A DNA stretch of 24,620 nt from Kipferlia bialata (GCA_003568945.1 BDIP01000069.1:4674-29293), one strand, 5' to 3'. Positions 1-12,068 are shown, counted from the first letter of the stretch. The notes: a model not told the origin generated them from the sequence alone. Translations and numbers: made by a program.

Positions 1-3000
1 CCCAGCATCTCCTTGGTGGCAGGGTCACACACACGCACGTCAAGGCCGCCGTAGAGGGTGTCGCCAGAGCCAAGCATGATGCCCACACGCTGAGTGCTGC
101 AGAATGCCATGTCTGGGACTAGCGCTATATCAATTCCTCTGTCAATACACATGGCAATGGTGACATGGATAGTCTTGGGCTGGTATCCATCCATGTGGAA
201 TGTTATCGTGTAGTCGCCCTCATCAAGATTCAAGAGGAAGAACCCTCCCTCGGTTGTGGTGTCCTGTACTGTACCATGCCCATGTGCAGCAACAGCCACT
301 CCAACGAGAGCATCACCAGAATCACTGTCGACGATAGAGCCTGAGACTACACGGATGCACTCTTCATAGGACAGAAGGGTGTGACCACAGCCAATGGTCT
401 CATAGTGGTCATAGGGAGCACCCACATGGGTGTATGATACAGCTACGGTACTCAGTGGTGTCTCTAACGTGACATACTCGGTACTCTCAGCATCACCAGT
501 GGTCTCTGTGACTCCAATCTCCTCACCCGTCATAGGGTTGTAGAACCGCACCACTAACCCAGAGTACAGGTAGTCTCCGTGGCCGAGGGTCACCCCAACG
601 GACTGGCCCTTGCACTCCAGGACTGTGCTGGTAGAGATGCTTCCACAGCACGACAGGCTGTGGGTGCCAAAGACATGTGGGTCGTAGTGACCCATGGCGT
701 CTGGGACAGAGTCGACACTGAGGCTGAACTCTGTGTCGACAGGAGGAAGGGCGTCAAAGGTTGCAATGCCAGCTGCGTTGGTGGCAGTCGTGCTGGCTGC
801 TGTCTCTGTGGTCCATTGGACAGACACTCCCTCAGGGGGGTTGACAGCAGAGAACGGATTGGCCAGGGAGATTCCAACCTCTATGGATCGGTCGGTTGCA
901 CATTGAAGAGTCACTGGGTACTGCACAATGCGACTGGAGCCGCAGGTGAGTGGCTCCGTTACTGACCCCCACTCATAGATGGTAGAGTCACCACCCCAAG
1001 AGTATGTGACAGCATCAGTGAGTAGTGACTCCCAGGAGAACTCCACTAGGCCATCGGGTCCTGACACAACAGTGATAGACGTGCCCTCTAATGTAGTGGC
1101 AGTGACCTCAAGCCCATCTACACCACTCCCACACACGTCGATGAAGGCAAGGGAGCGAGATGGGGCAGCAAAGCAGGGGACTGTGAGGCGCATGTTGTGC
1201 AGTCCTGTTTCAGGTACGAACACCGGAGTGTCTAGGTAACCACACACACCCTCCTTGGCGGTAACGCAGATCTGACCACGCCCTGACTCCACTCCATATA
1301 GATCGAAGAGTCCGGCAGAGTTGGTGTGTGCAGCCACATTGTTGAGAGAGACCTCCGCGCCAGAGACGGGGTGCCCCATCTTGTCGACCACCTGGCCACT
1401 GACTGAGCAGACCTGGCTGTCGAGAGGGCCAGCCTCCAGGCAGAGACTGTGGACCCCACACCCAAGGTATATGGTGTCAGTGTACTCATGGACGTCAGTC
1501 TTGTACTCAGCACGGACACTGCTAAGATGGCCATTGATAGACGGAACCTCAAAGCAGACTTCTGTGGCAGCAGACACCCCAGTGTGGATGGCGTCATCGG
1601 ATGAGGGGGAGTACAGGCTCACATGGGCACCAACAATGGCAGTGGGGAGATCGACACCACACTCAGACGACACGGTGTAACAGAGCGTCTGGGACGTGCA
1701 CGGTGTGTCTGAGATGGCATCGCAGGGTGTCAGTGACACGTATTCATGGTTAGAGCCACACTGGATACTGACCACGCGCACATCGGAGGTATATGTTGGA
1801 GAGTCCCACGTGATAACAGCATCGCCGACCTCCATAGAGGAGAATGACACAACACCAGACTCGGTTGTTGTCTCCGTCTGGCTCTCTCCGTCAGATACCA
1901 CAGTCACTTCTACATCCGAGGCAGGTGCACCTGAGGGGTCAAGCACCGTAACAGACAAGGTGTTCTCTGCCTCACAGGGGAGAACGGTGTCAAACACTGC
2001 TACTCCACAGACAGGGACCGACGGGTGTAGGGTCAGAGCAGAGTACCCAGAGGATGCAGGGGGCTCAAACACTACCCCGGTGGCGGCAGGTAGAGCCCCT
2101 AAGAGTACATAGTGGCCGTCGTCGTCAGTGGTGGTGTTGATGTCTGCATCGTTGGCAGCATAGACGTGGATGCCTGCAAGGGGGGCACCACTGCCATCTA
2201 GAACAGTACCAGCCAACATGTGGGCGCAAGCAACCTCCAGTGTGACCTGTGTCTCACCACATCCCATCTCAATGACCTTGGCATACTCGATACCCCCAAA
2301 GGAGTAAGAGGCAAGCACAGATGCAACGTCGCCGCCATTGTCACTCTGTGAGACATTAAGGCAGGTGTATCCACTAGTGGAGGTGACACTACCCATTCCA
2401 TGCTCGGTGGAGTCAGTGAGAGACACGACGATGCCCTCAATGGTCTCAACGGAGTCACTGAGAGTGTCTACAACCGCTAGGCAGAGAGTCTGCAAGGAAC
2501 AGTCAACTGACACTGGAAACACCACATCTCCACAGTTGGGTGCAGTGAAGGATATAGCGGAGGATAGAGAGTATGAGCCAGCATCCTCTAAGGTGACTGA
2601 GACCTCGGCGCCAGATATATCTGAAGGCAGGTCAGGGAAGATTGCCACTCCTGTTTCATCGGAGACAGAAGACACAGAGGTGCCATCCTGAGCAGAGAGA
2701 ACCACTGTGACGCCGCTGAGGGAGTGTGGCTCGATGCCAGTAGTCACCACACTCATTGATACGGAGGGCGACTGGCAGGACACCTCTATCACCATCTGAT
2801 GCTCGATGCCGCAGGTGAGGTAGACTGGGGAAAGGCCGGACTGATATCCCGCACCAGACCATGTCACAGCAGTGACCTCTGATTCAGTGGCATCTGTGGC
2901 CACCTGGAACTCAGCCCTGCCGTTGGTGTCAGTGATGTCGAGGATGGGGTCGGAGGCCTGGGAGGTGAGGACCCCAATGGTGAGGCCCTCGACCGGGGCA

Positions 3001-4661
3001 CCTGCAGAGTCAAGGGCGGTGACAGACAGTGGGGACACACAACTCATACTGGTGAGAGTAGTGCTGACATAGACCGGGCCACACGAGACGGAGGCCACGA
3101 CCATATGGCGAGGGACATGAGAGTCCTCCTCAAACACAAGACGGAGGTGGTCATACGTCCTGGCGTACTTGGTGATGTCGACCGAGAATGCACCGTCCTG
3201 GTTAGTATCGTCAGAGCCGAGAAGACTGAGGGAGTCCACGGGGTAGACACTGACTGTGACGCCAGAGACACCAGTGGCATCCACCTCGTCGGTGACATAG
3301 CCAGAGACAGTGAGGCTGTCACAATCCAGAGGCTCCAGATAGTATGGACCACACCCAGGGACAGTGAGGACAGCGTCGCAGGAAGAGGCAACTGACTCAG
3401 AGAGACACTGGTCAGCACACCCAGCAGCACCACAAGAGAAGAATGTCGAGGGCGATATGAGGTCGTTGTCGGGGCAGACGAGGTTGGGGTTGCAATCAAG
3501 CTGGTTGTTAGATTGCCGTGTGGAGAGGCTATGATTGCATCCCTATTGACAATATACATAGACTACGACTGTTGTATTAGCGATACCAACGCGTACCTGT
3601 ACGTCCGATACAGACCCATCAAGGAGGCCTTGGGGCACTGTACCCTCAATGTGGGAGCACTCGGCACGGAACGCCTCGAGTGGTGTACCTGAGGTGGGAC
3701 ATATTACTGCAGCAGACTGAATATTTATGGGTTTATGGGATACAACGCACTGTGGTAGGGGCAATACCCCTAGAGTCACTCACCCGCAGATCCCAGACAC
3801 TGGGGGAGTAGGCCTGTAAGGTGGCTGCCACTCACACTCAGGGTCCTCAGGGAGGGCATGTTGCACACACAGTCGGGGAGGGGGCCGACCACATTGGCGT
3901 TGTCCATGTTGATGTGGAAGAGGTTGCTGGCCTGGGATGAGGAGGATGGCGGAACAATACACATGGGTCACATAGAATATGGGGTTGTTGCCACTCTGTG
4001 GGTATTTCACTGTGAGTATGTAGTATCACAATATGTTCACCCACCTGGCAGATAGCCTCGGGGAACCTGGTGACAAGGTTGTTGTTCTCCACAGAGAGGA
4101 ACTCGATGTACGGGAGGCACGCAAGGTCGTCTGAGGTGAGTTGTATTGTAGAGAGAGGTGATTGTATTGAAAATCCTGTATGTGATACATCTGAGATCTA
4201 GAGTCTTGAACACAAGAGAGTATATAGCAGTAAGCACCTGGCAGCTTGCCAGTCAGGCCAAAGGATGGGAGCCACAGCCCAGTGACATGTCCATCGACAT
4301 CACAGTACACACCTTCCTAGGGTAAGGGTAAGAGCGTCTGAGATAAACCCTCAATGAAACACCAACACTGTAGACAACTCAATGCCCCAGTACAGACCAA
4401 GTGTCTAAATAGTCTGAACAATATGAACCATGAGAGTGAAATGAGGCTTAGGACAACTGACGTGTTGTATCTACGTACCCACTCGCAGTAGTCTTGGAGG
4501 ACTAGCCACCCATTCCCATGGCTCCAGGAGGGACCGGAGGTGGAGAAGTAGAGGGCCTCGAGGACAGCTCTCTCGCTGATCCCCGCACAGCTGGTGGCAC
4601 TTGTAGGCCGTGCCCCCAGGCACAGCGCAGCTAACAGTAGCGCTAGGAGGCGAAGCAACAT
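1..4661 (-). CDS. Large secreted/surface protein: signal peptide, leucine-rich repeats, tandem Ig-like modules (3' end outside window)
   Basis: Exons in order: 4479-4661, 4238-4316, 4045-4130, 3784-3931, 3597-3706 and 3542 to the left edge; phases agree at every junction. The last exon stays open for about 1,180 codons and has no stop in the window. The ATG at 4661 is followed directly by a signal peptide (MLLRLLALLLAALCLG); the upstream in-frame codon at 4679 is GTG, so I did not use it. Residues 25-200 hold an LRR N-terminal cap (DYCEWEGVYCDVDGHVTGLW) and LRRs split across small exons. Then comes a cysteine-rich stretch (about 3540-3330), and from there to the edge tandem beta-sandwich modules, some clearly of the carboxypeptidase-regulatory-like type (VSGYVTDE, GTVLDGSGAPLAGIHV, GSIVDSDSGDALVGVAV). 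No membrane anchor is visible, but the C terminus is missing. A cell-surface or secreted adhesin or receptor role is inferred; ligand unknown. Confidence 0.85.
330..3100 (-). repeat. About ten tandem protein modules of 84-99 residues with a CG-x(7-12)-C signature
   Basis: Within the long exon of the surface protein, a CG pair followed 7-12 residues later by another cysteine recurs near plus positions 3080, 2810, 2530, 2260, 2005, 1755, 1458, 940, 645 and 388. Examples are SCGPVYVSTTLTSMSC, TCGIEHQMVIEVSC and GCGETQVTLEVAC. Each is followed by a G-(V/A)-x-V beta-strand pattern (PVEGLTIGV, PLAGIHVYA, PVSGAEVSL). The interval from 1458 to 940 is double length and its middle unit has a divergent cysteine pair (near 1180-1120). 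Sequence between signatures is strongly diverged, so the duplications are old. The cysteine pair probably forms a disulfide at the module boundary (inference). Confidence 0.7.
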
Positions 4662-4873
4662 CCTTAGAGGTTGGTGCACTGGCTAGCGTTCTGAAAGAGG
4701 CGGAGTCGCTCATGGCGTTCGCTTGGGGGTCAACAGTTGGGGTCACCCACCTTACAGAACAAACGGGTAGAACGGACGAAAAAAGGTCAAGCTGTTAGGG
4801 GCAAATGAAATACTGTAGAGTCAAGCTAACGGGCTGTTCACATATCACACGGCGGGTCACTGAAGGTACAGAC
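4662..4873. promoter_or_regulatory. Short divergent intergenic region, presumed bidirectional promoter
   Basis: Only about 210 bases separate the ATG of the minus-strand surface protein (4661) from the first candidate ATG of the plus-strand gene (4874). Both upstream regions must fit here. No convincing TATA box or repeated motif is visible; the AT-rich TATATAATTTATA stretch near 4950-4965 lies inside the first intron of the plus gene as modelled. Both products are predicted to be secreted, so shared control is possible but unproven. Confidence 0.45.
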
Positions 4874-7800
4874 ATGGCTTTCTTTCACATAACGTCGATG
4901 GTAAGTCGCAGGACCAATACTATTGACAGTCAATGTCAATACATATGGTATATATAATTTATACCTCCTCCTTCTCTTTCTTATGCATCACATTTGTACA
5001 ATTCGACAGTGAAATGCCTTAACGTGTTAGTATTCGTGCGAGTTGGTGTTTTCTCATATCCAGAGAGTGAACCGTCTCGTCCTTGTTCTGGTGACGCTAC
5101 TCCTGGCGAGTGTGGCTCTGGCCCAGGGCAAGCCTAGCTCCGACTCCCACTCTCACGATGACGAGGATGTGGACTACGGTACGTAATAGCCCCTTCATAC
5201 TCTGTCTTTCATAATCTGTGTAATTTTGTAGTTCGTCTGTTTCTTTCGCCTCATAGCAGATCTCATATTCGCCCCTACTCATATTCACAACCGCTATTTG
5301 CTCTGGATTCACCACAGTCTCTGTCCCCATCAATTGGTTCACTGTAGATATAGATATGTATTACCATCCAACACTTCAGGCGATCTCTACGTGCTTCTGC
5401 GCGACGTCCACGGCGTGCCCATCACCACCAACAACTACGTGCTCCTTGAGTCCGACGACCACGAGGAGACCGTCGCCACCGGCGAGTACGACATCCACTA
5501 CTGCCTGCAGCCCATCTCCTACGAGCCCTTCACTGTCGACTCCTCTGGTGTCGCCATCACGGACTACTTGGGTGCCCCCCTCCTGCCCTGCACCGAGTAC
5601 AAGATGGTCGACGGGGCCCTGGTCATGGCCACTGATGCCGTCGACGCCGATGCCCCGGTGTTGGAGGAGGCTACCTCCTCTGAGCTGTGTGCCGCACTCG
5701 ACACCCCTGTCTACTTGGTGCCCATTGATGCCGCTACATGCAGTGTCCTCCCCGGCTTCGAGGAGTACGTCATGGAGGTGAGGAAACGCACTGCACTGAA
5801 CACCACTGTCAATTTCAATATGAGACACAGTCTACTGTATACACATGTGTTCTGTCCAACCCCAGCCTGAGTTCGGTCGCCTCAACTCTCTACGCACCAC
5901 CGACGCCGTCATGAACGCCCACCTCCTCGAGATGCTCAATGCCGTGCTCGTCGCTGGTGAGTACTAGACTAGTCATATGGGGTAACTGTTGATAGAGTCC
6001 GTTCACTCGTCACTATGGGTTGATTCATATGTCTGTACTTATCCCCAGATGAAGTGAACCTTGACCCCACTGGCCGCTTCCAGTACACCAACAATGGGAC
6101 TGAGCTGGCTGAGGACGGTATCGCTACAGTGGAGACACTGAACACCCTCACCGTGGACTCCCACCTACAGGTACAACATACTGAATATGGATACTCTAAG
6201 CTTGACATATATATAGGTGGTATGGGCTCCATTTATATGATGGAAGACCACTAGTATAAGCCACTGCATTCTCACCCCAGAACGCCTCCGGCTACCTCAA
6301 CCTGATGAAGTACGGCTGCATCTTCGGCCCTGTCATTGAGGCCGTGTATGACGACGCCGGTACCACTCTCCTTTCTGAGGCCCACTGTCCCATGTCTGAC
6401 GTCCTCTCCAACAAGGACAACAACTTCAAGACCCTTGTGGTGAGTGAATATACATCACTTACCTTCGCATTGTAATGTATGTGTAGTACAATGTGTCTCT
6501 CACCCCAGGAGAGGTGGGGTGCGGAGGAGCCCATGTACCACGCTGCTTGTCTGCTAGGTGCCTGCGGAGACAAGGGCGCCCCCATCACCGTCGACATCGT
6601 TGCCCACATGAACCAGTTCCTAGGTATCAAGGCACTAGTGTACTGACCTGGTAACAACAGTCAACTACCTGGGTCCTCTCATCTCCAGGCATAGTATCAG
6701 CGAAGACAGCCGCTGTGGGTACAGATGCACTGCCAGTGATTGCCGACGGACAGGGAGTCAGCGGACCACTGAATGGACTCTTTGCCAAGAAAGTGACCTC
6801 GGTATGTGACACTTGACAGACGTTGCATTATATATCATCACAGTGTACCACCAGCGTGGTTGTGAAAACAACTCAACATACTAGAGATAACTAACACCCT
6901 GTTTGACTCTCAGGAGGTCCTGGGTGCCATGGTCACTGACGATGTGTACTTCCTGGACTACACTGGCTTTGGGTATGACCGTGCAGCAAAGTTTGTCGCC
7001 CTACCCGGTACGTGTCTCGTACTCTGTAAAGAGAGTAACAATGTGAATGGTTGTGCAATGACAAATGTCTGTGTATATCTACAACACCCAACGTAGACTC
7101 ATCCCAGACAGTGGGTACATCACATCAGAGGATGAAGATACCATGGAGGGTGTGATGGAGGTGTGTGTATATTTTGTTGTGTCCAAGCCACTTACACGTT
7201 TAGTGACCCATTCCCACCCTAGTACCTTGGTCTTCTGGACGAGGACGACCTTACTGAGTTTGGACTCGATGCCCTTGATGACCTGCCACTTCTTTACAGA
7301 GTACACAGGACACCAATCTACACTGTGGCCGAGAGTGTCGTCGAGAGCCCTATCCCTGAGTTCGCCTCCGACCCTGCCACAAGTGACATTGCCGGTTTTG
7401 TACAGGTATATTATGTGTCTTCCCTCATGTGACAACTGTTGCAGTGTTGGCCCTGTCGGGACAGTATTTAGTGCTTTTAGATTGTTTCTTTCATCACAGG
7501 CTGCAGATGACTCCCGTGCTGTGCTCAACTTCCTCCACCTGTGGGAGGTCCCTGAGGACGAGGTACTGGATCATAGATATTCTAATGGACCCTTCCCAAC
7601 ACTACTATTATACTAGCCTCTGGTTCACACATACAATTAGTTACCCGCCAACCCCAGATGACGCCACGTGAGACCACCAACGAGTTGAGTTCCTTCTTCT
7701 GCCTGCCTTCCATCAACCAAGCCTCAGGACTCCAGGTTAGGCTACGAAGTGTATTGGGATGTAATAACTCATGGTGCTCTTAGCTGATTGTTGTTCGTGT

Positions 7801-8630
7801 AGATATCACAGTGTTTTCTCATTTGACTGTTAGGCACCAGGAGAGCTTACATTTGGCACCGCCCGTGAGGGTAATGTCGCTGTAGCCAACGCCGGTCCAG
7901 GAGACCTCTGGAACGGTGATTCTCCTTACGTGATGGATGCATACATCGAGCTTCTGAGGTATTGAATCCTTGACCGACGACGGCATAGTACAATCCTTTC
8001 ACTCTATCTCCTGTAAGTTGTGTAAGCCTAATATATCACTAACCACTCACACTCAGGTACTACGTCGATGCGGAGGGCACTAAGATCGAAGGTGAAATCC
8101 CTCTGTTTGTCAGTGAGCAGGCCGCCCTCGATGCGGTGGGCAAGGAGATCGACGCCATCCCCGTGACCGATCTACTCTTCAACGTCGACTCCATGGAGCC
8201 CCTTAACATCCCCGCCGGCAAGGAGGAGGTACACATTATTAGAGTGATAGATGTAAGTTTCATATACTTCGAGCGTCTATATGACTTCTGACACCCAGGA
8301 GTTCCCCTTCGTCATCCGTCTTGAGAGTGACGATGTCCCAGAGGGGGCTGTCGGTATCAAGTGGGTTGCCACGTTCATCAGGCCCACCTCCAACGACTGC
8401 TACCCCTACCCCTGGATCAACAAGGAGATCGCTGGACACGGTATGTGACTTGGCACTATCCTGGTTCGGACTCTATATTCTCCACATGTGTATCCCTCTC
8501 ACCCCCAGACTTTGAGGTGACCATGAGCGTGGACACCACCTTCCAGGACAGCACCTCTCACGGCGGCAGTGGAGGCAGTGGAAGTAGCAGTGGCGGCAGG
8601 AAGGGTGGCAAGCCTGTCTACTTCCTGTAG
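4874..8630 (+). CDS. Uncharacterised secreted protein, about 715 residues, 17 exons, complete
   Basis: Exons: 4874/4898-4900, 5064-5178, 5380-5777, 5866-5956, 6049-6170, 6281-6439, 6509-6623, 6689-6801, 6914-7007, 7108-7160, 7223-7405, 7500-7562, 7658-7735, 7834-7958, 8057-8228, 8299-8440, 8509-8630 (TAG). Every junction keeps phase, giving 715 residues from the ATG at 4898 or 723 from the in-frame ATG at 4874. The N terminus is a clear signal peptide (MRVNRLVLVLVTLLLASVAL) followed by an acidic/His stretch (SDSHSHDDEDVDY). The core carries DLYVLLRDVHGVPITTNNY, FLDYTGFGYDRAAKFVALP and GFVQAADDSRAVLNFLH; the tail is Gly/Ser-rich then basic (GGSGSSSGGRKGGKP). No transmembrane helix follows the signal peptide. 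I do not recognise a named domain; from memory, similar LRDxxGVPI and QAADDxRAVxxF patterns occur in unannotated bacterial secreted proteins, which I cannot verify. Gene extent is secure, function unknown. Confidence 0.88.
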
Positions 8631-8934
8631 AACTGATGTTGGCACCTCAACAGTCCTAGTAGTTACTTGATGCTCAAGTTCATATACACCTAGATGCATA
8701 TGGCTGAGATCAACCTCCCATCTGAATAGAGATGGAGACACGTGTCATTCTGTTACTATGTGGCTCACAGTGTCACGTAAACGTTCAAAGAATTGCACGA
8801 CAATATATCATACCGAGTAGAAAGACGTCATTTCTGGTAGTATCAAAGATTGAGTGACCGTCGCTCCAAAACTAATATGAAATATTGTATGGGGTCCAAG
8901 AGAGGTATTCCGTACTACGCAACCCCAGGCATAT
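8631..8934. other. Convergent intergenic spacer
   Basis: About 300 bases lie between the stop of the plus-strand secreted protein and the stop of the minus-strand membrane hydrolase. I see no coding potential, no RNA gene and no clear repeat. Both 3' ends and their polyadenylation signals must lie here; none stands out. Confidence 0.6.
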
Positions 8935-11695
8935 TTACACCGACACATATGAGGATGGATGCAGTGCCACCCTCGGTACCAGGCTATACACAACCACTAC
9001 ACACACACTCAGAGCCACAACTACCCACTCTAGATACCCAGCCACGTGTGGGTAGAGGGCAAAAACTCCCCTAGTGTGAGAGCCTTCAGTATGCATAAGT
9101 GTGTCTGAATGGATATATATACACTCGGCACTATATGTATACACATGAGAGTAAGTTTACCTATTGGCGGGCACTTCCATTGTAACTATATGGTTCTCCT
9201 CCTTCTCCATGGACTCTGAGTAGTCGAGAGAGACGCGCCCATAGGGGTCCAACACCATACTGAGGGTGAGTGAAGTGTGTTCATTTCTATCTTCTTAATC
9301 GCAGATAGAGTCCATACCTCCTTCCCCCCTTGACGAATCTCAGGTACGCAGATCCGTTCTCGCACGCCCTAGCTAGTATACCAGGGGTCTCAGTGTCTAG
9401 CACTGCACAGTGAGAAGAGCAATGGGAGGTAACATTCATGTTGAATAGTGGTAAACACACACACATACAGGAATGCACGTATATATGCACAGTGCATTCA
9501 TACCTGTGACTGGGTCGTATGATGGGCTGAGAATGATGTCTGCCCCCAATCTCCCTGCCTCCGCCACTAGACTAGGAAAGGCACCGTCGTTGCAGATGAC
9601 GCAGCTGGAGTCAGACACTTAGGCTAGATGCTCTTCTTGAAAACACTATGTCGCAGCTACGCATATTAGCTTAGTGACTACATGCTCAAACTGTACCTAA
9701 TCCTGCCGAAGGGTGTATCCACTACTGTGGGTGGCTCAGCCTCAGAGGTGTCCAGAGTCTCCAGCCCTAGCGGTCAGGCCCATTCATATATTCAAGAGAT
9801 GAACCAACAACATACCTGACGCCGCCTTGTTCTTTGTATATACCATCTGTCTCTGCCCCATAGGGTCAAACAACCAGAACTGATTGGTCACTGTTGAGTC
9901 ATCAGCACCACTGTCATATATGTACCCTGCCACTCCGAGGTATACCCCGCCCTCCCTTGCGATCTCAGAGTAGGCAGCAACGGCAGCGTCTGAGGTGAGG
10001 ATATCCCACCCTATCTGACGAAAATGTTCCTGTCAAAAGCCTCCATTATAACGCGAACAACCGGACTCCCAACTGACCTTCGACCTCTTTGTATATAGAG
10101 AAGGCGCACTCCCTCTGGAGGACCATATCGACATCAGGAGACACAGCTGGGGTGGGATACCAGATATATACGCTAGAGGACACGTTGCTGTTAAGATACT
10201 GAAACTGATTCTGAATTCAATAATCCTGATTCATGTACCTGTTGCTGTTTCCTCCAGGTTAAGTGCAAACCCTTCCGGTGTACACGCAGAGGCGGCATCT
10301 GTGCTGGTGAGAAAGTAATCACAACCTAATGTTGTATTAAGTGCTTAGAATAGACGACGCCCCCACTAACCAGATGTAAACACGCCTGCCACTGTCATAT
10401 AGGGTGGGGGGTCAGACCAGGAAGCCCTGAGAGTTAGGCAATAATATATGTATGGTAATGAGTGTCAGTGTAGCAGTGTACCTGGCTGCCATATTTCCAA
10501 TTGCATCTTGAACTACAAGTGCAATAAGGACAGCTGTTATCCATCCAATCAGCACCCTGGCAGGGATCCCTCCTTCCACTATTTGCTTAGGTTGGCAAAT
10601 CTCAGAAATAGGACTTGTTTTGTCCTCATTGAAGTTGTTTGTGGATGTAATATTGCCTGCTGCACTCCCCATTCTCTTCGCACTGGTCTCTGTGAGGCAT
10701 AATGGTGGAAGGTGACTGGCCAGAATACCGGACAGAACCAGTAGCACATAGCATGGGAGGAGACTGCCACCTGGTGTCAGACAATGGTGTTTCCAATTGG
10801 CATAGGGAGCTCTCCAATACATTATATTATATATGGTACTTTGAGACGTGAAAACGCAGAATATATAGCACTCTACCTAGATGAGTCTACTTGTACCACT
10901 CAATACTCAAACACCCAACTACAATCAAACACTCCCACATACCTACATTGAGTGCCAGCCACACTGTCTGATAGTTGTGCATGAACATGGTTGTTGGGGA
11001 GCCTGCAGCGCCATATGGAGAGAAGAAACTATAAGTGAGAAGACTAGGTGGAGGCAGTTGTTGGTAAGTTATTAACTGAACAATACCAGTATATCCACTA
11101 TGTTGTGTGAACTAGGACTCCAATACTCTCCTGTCCGTACCTGAATAGCCACCAACAGGACAGGAAGTGCAGGGGGGCAAGGTGAACATAGACTGTTTGG
11201 GATTTCAGACACGCCGTGGCATAACACAGCTGACTATCAGACACAGTGCGGGCTTACTAATGCACTACAAAAGAAAGTACACATACAATACATCTGCCTA
11301 TACACTCATAGCTCAGTTATGGGTGGTTAGCAGTCTTACCTTGTCCATGATCAATGGCACGGTGGCACTCAGGAGGTAGAAGGGTATCTGTGCCACAAGG
11401 CAGAGCAGGGAGGTGGGGGGTGACCAGTGGTCAGGGTCAGCAGGGGGGAGGAGGGGGGCAGCGAGGAAGTCATACTGGCGTGAGAGAAGAGATGGAGTAG
11501 TGGAGGGAATATGGGTAGGGGACATTCTTCAATAAGAATGACACAGTAATCATATAGAGTTTGGGGGGGAGGGGGTTGAAAGAGAGAGAGGGAGAGTTCC
11601 ATCATACTAGACAGAGACTATGACCCACCGATGAGGCAAAGTACACCAGATACTGAAGGATGGCAAGGAGAGGGAGCTTAGACCACGATATGTGT
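8935..11695 (-). CDS. Membrane-bound carbon-nitrogen hydrolase resembling apolipoprotein N-acyltransferase (5' end in sequence gap)
   Basis: Exons, 5' to 3': 11629-11695, 11340-11474, 11141-11192 (least certain), 10943-11002, 10482-10770, 10371-10426, 10239-10298, 10078-10146, 9816-9989, 9697-9766, 9504-9604, 9318-9402, 9161-9259, 8935-9070 (TAA); all phases agree. The N-terminal half is hydrophobic, with helices LLAILQYLVYFAS, LLCLVAQIPFYLLSATVPL, LLPCYVLLVLSGILASHL and VLIGWITAVLIALVVQ. The second half is a nitrilase fold: catalytic Glu in MVLQRECAF, Lys in FDPMGQRQMVYTKNKA, Cys in CVICNDGAFPSLVAEAGRLG, then the family's ENGSAYLR and MVLDPYGRVS segments. A last helix follows (WVVVALSVCVVVVYSL). 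Helices, then CN-hydrolase, then a C-terminal helix is the layout of bacterial Lnt, which acylates lipoproteins. The Lys-Cys spacing (33 residues) is shorter than in E. coli Lnt and the usual second loop Glu is not evident, so the substrate may differ. Confidence 0.8.
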
Positions 11696-11724
11696 CTGGG
11701 GGTGGGATAAGTGTGTGTTGGGGC

Positions 11725-11766
11725 GGGGGGGGGGGGGGGGGGGGAGAAAAAGAAAGACAAAAAAAN
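11725..11766 (+). repeat. G20 homopolymer and A-rich edge bordering the assembly gap
   Basis: Twenty consecutive G are followed by an A-rich stretch (AGAAAAAGAAAGACAAAA) and then N. The run probably stopped assembly here. The opposite gap edge is similar in inverted orientation. Confidence 0.85.
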
Positions 11767-12045
11767 NNNNNNNNNNNNNNNNNNNNNNNNNNNNNNNNNN
11801 NNNNNNNNNNNNNNNNNNNNNNNNNNNNNNNNNNNNNNNNNNNNNNNNNNNNNNNNNNNNNNNNNNNNNNNNNNNNNNNNNNNNNNNNNNNNNNNNNNNN
11901 NNNNNNNNNNNNNNNNNNNNNNNNNNNNNNNNNNNNNNNNNNNNNNNNNNNNNNNNNNNNNNNNNNNNNNNNNNNNNNNNNNNNNNNNNNNNNNNNNNNN
12001 NNNNNNNNNNNNNNNNNNNNNNNNNNNNNNNNNNNNNNNNNNNNN
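11766..12045. other. Assembly gap, 280 N
   Basis: Unknown sequence. Apparent frames reading across it are artefacts. It should hold the 5' ends of both flanking genes (minus-strand membrane hydrolase, plus-strand kelch protein) and their promoters, unless the real gap is longer than drawn. Confidence 0.97.
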
Positions 12046-12068
12046 TTGTCTTTTTTTATCTCTAAACA

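Noticed and set aside
579-3559. Many frames of 60-171 codons on both strands over the large surface-protein exon
   Set aside because: They are shadows of the uninterrupted minus-strand frame that runs from 3542 to the left edge, which has the signature repeats and matching splice phase.
4317-4334. TTACCC-like tandem (CTTACCCTTACCCTAG on the minus strand) resembling telomere repeats
   Set aside because: Only two units and it forms the polypyrimidine tract and acceptor of an LRR intron.
5356-5828. Plus-frame Ser/Thr/Pro-rich and minus-frame Val/Gly-rich frames of about 140-150 codons
   Set aside because: Overlap the third exon of the secreted protein in other frames; composition is what out-of-frame reading of GC-rich exons gives.
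10412-10822. 136-codon minus frame taken as a small separate membrane protein
   Set aside because: Its central part is exon 10482-10770 of the membrane hydrolase; both ends are intron sequence with clear splice sites.
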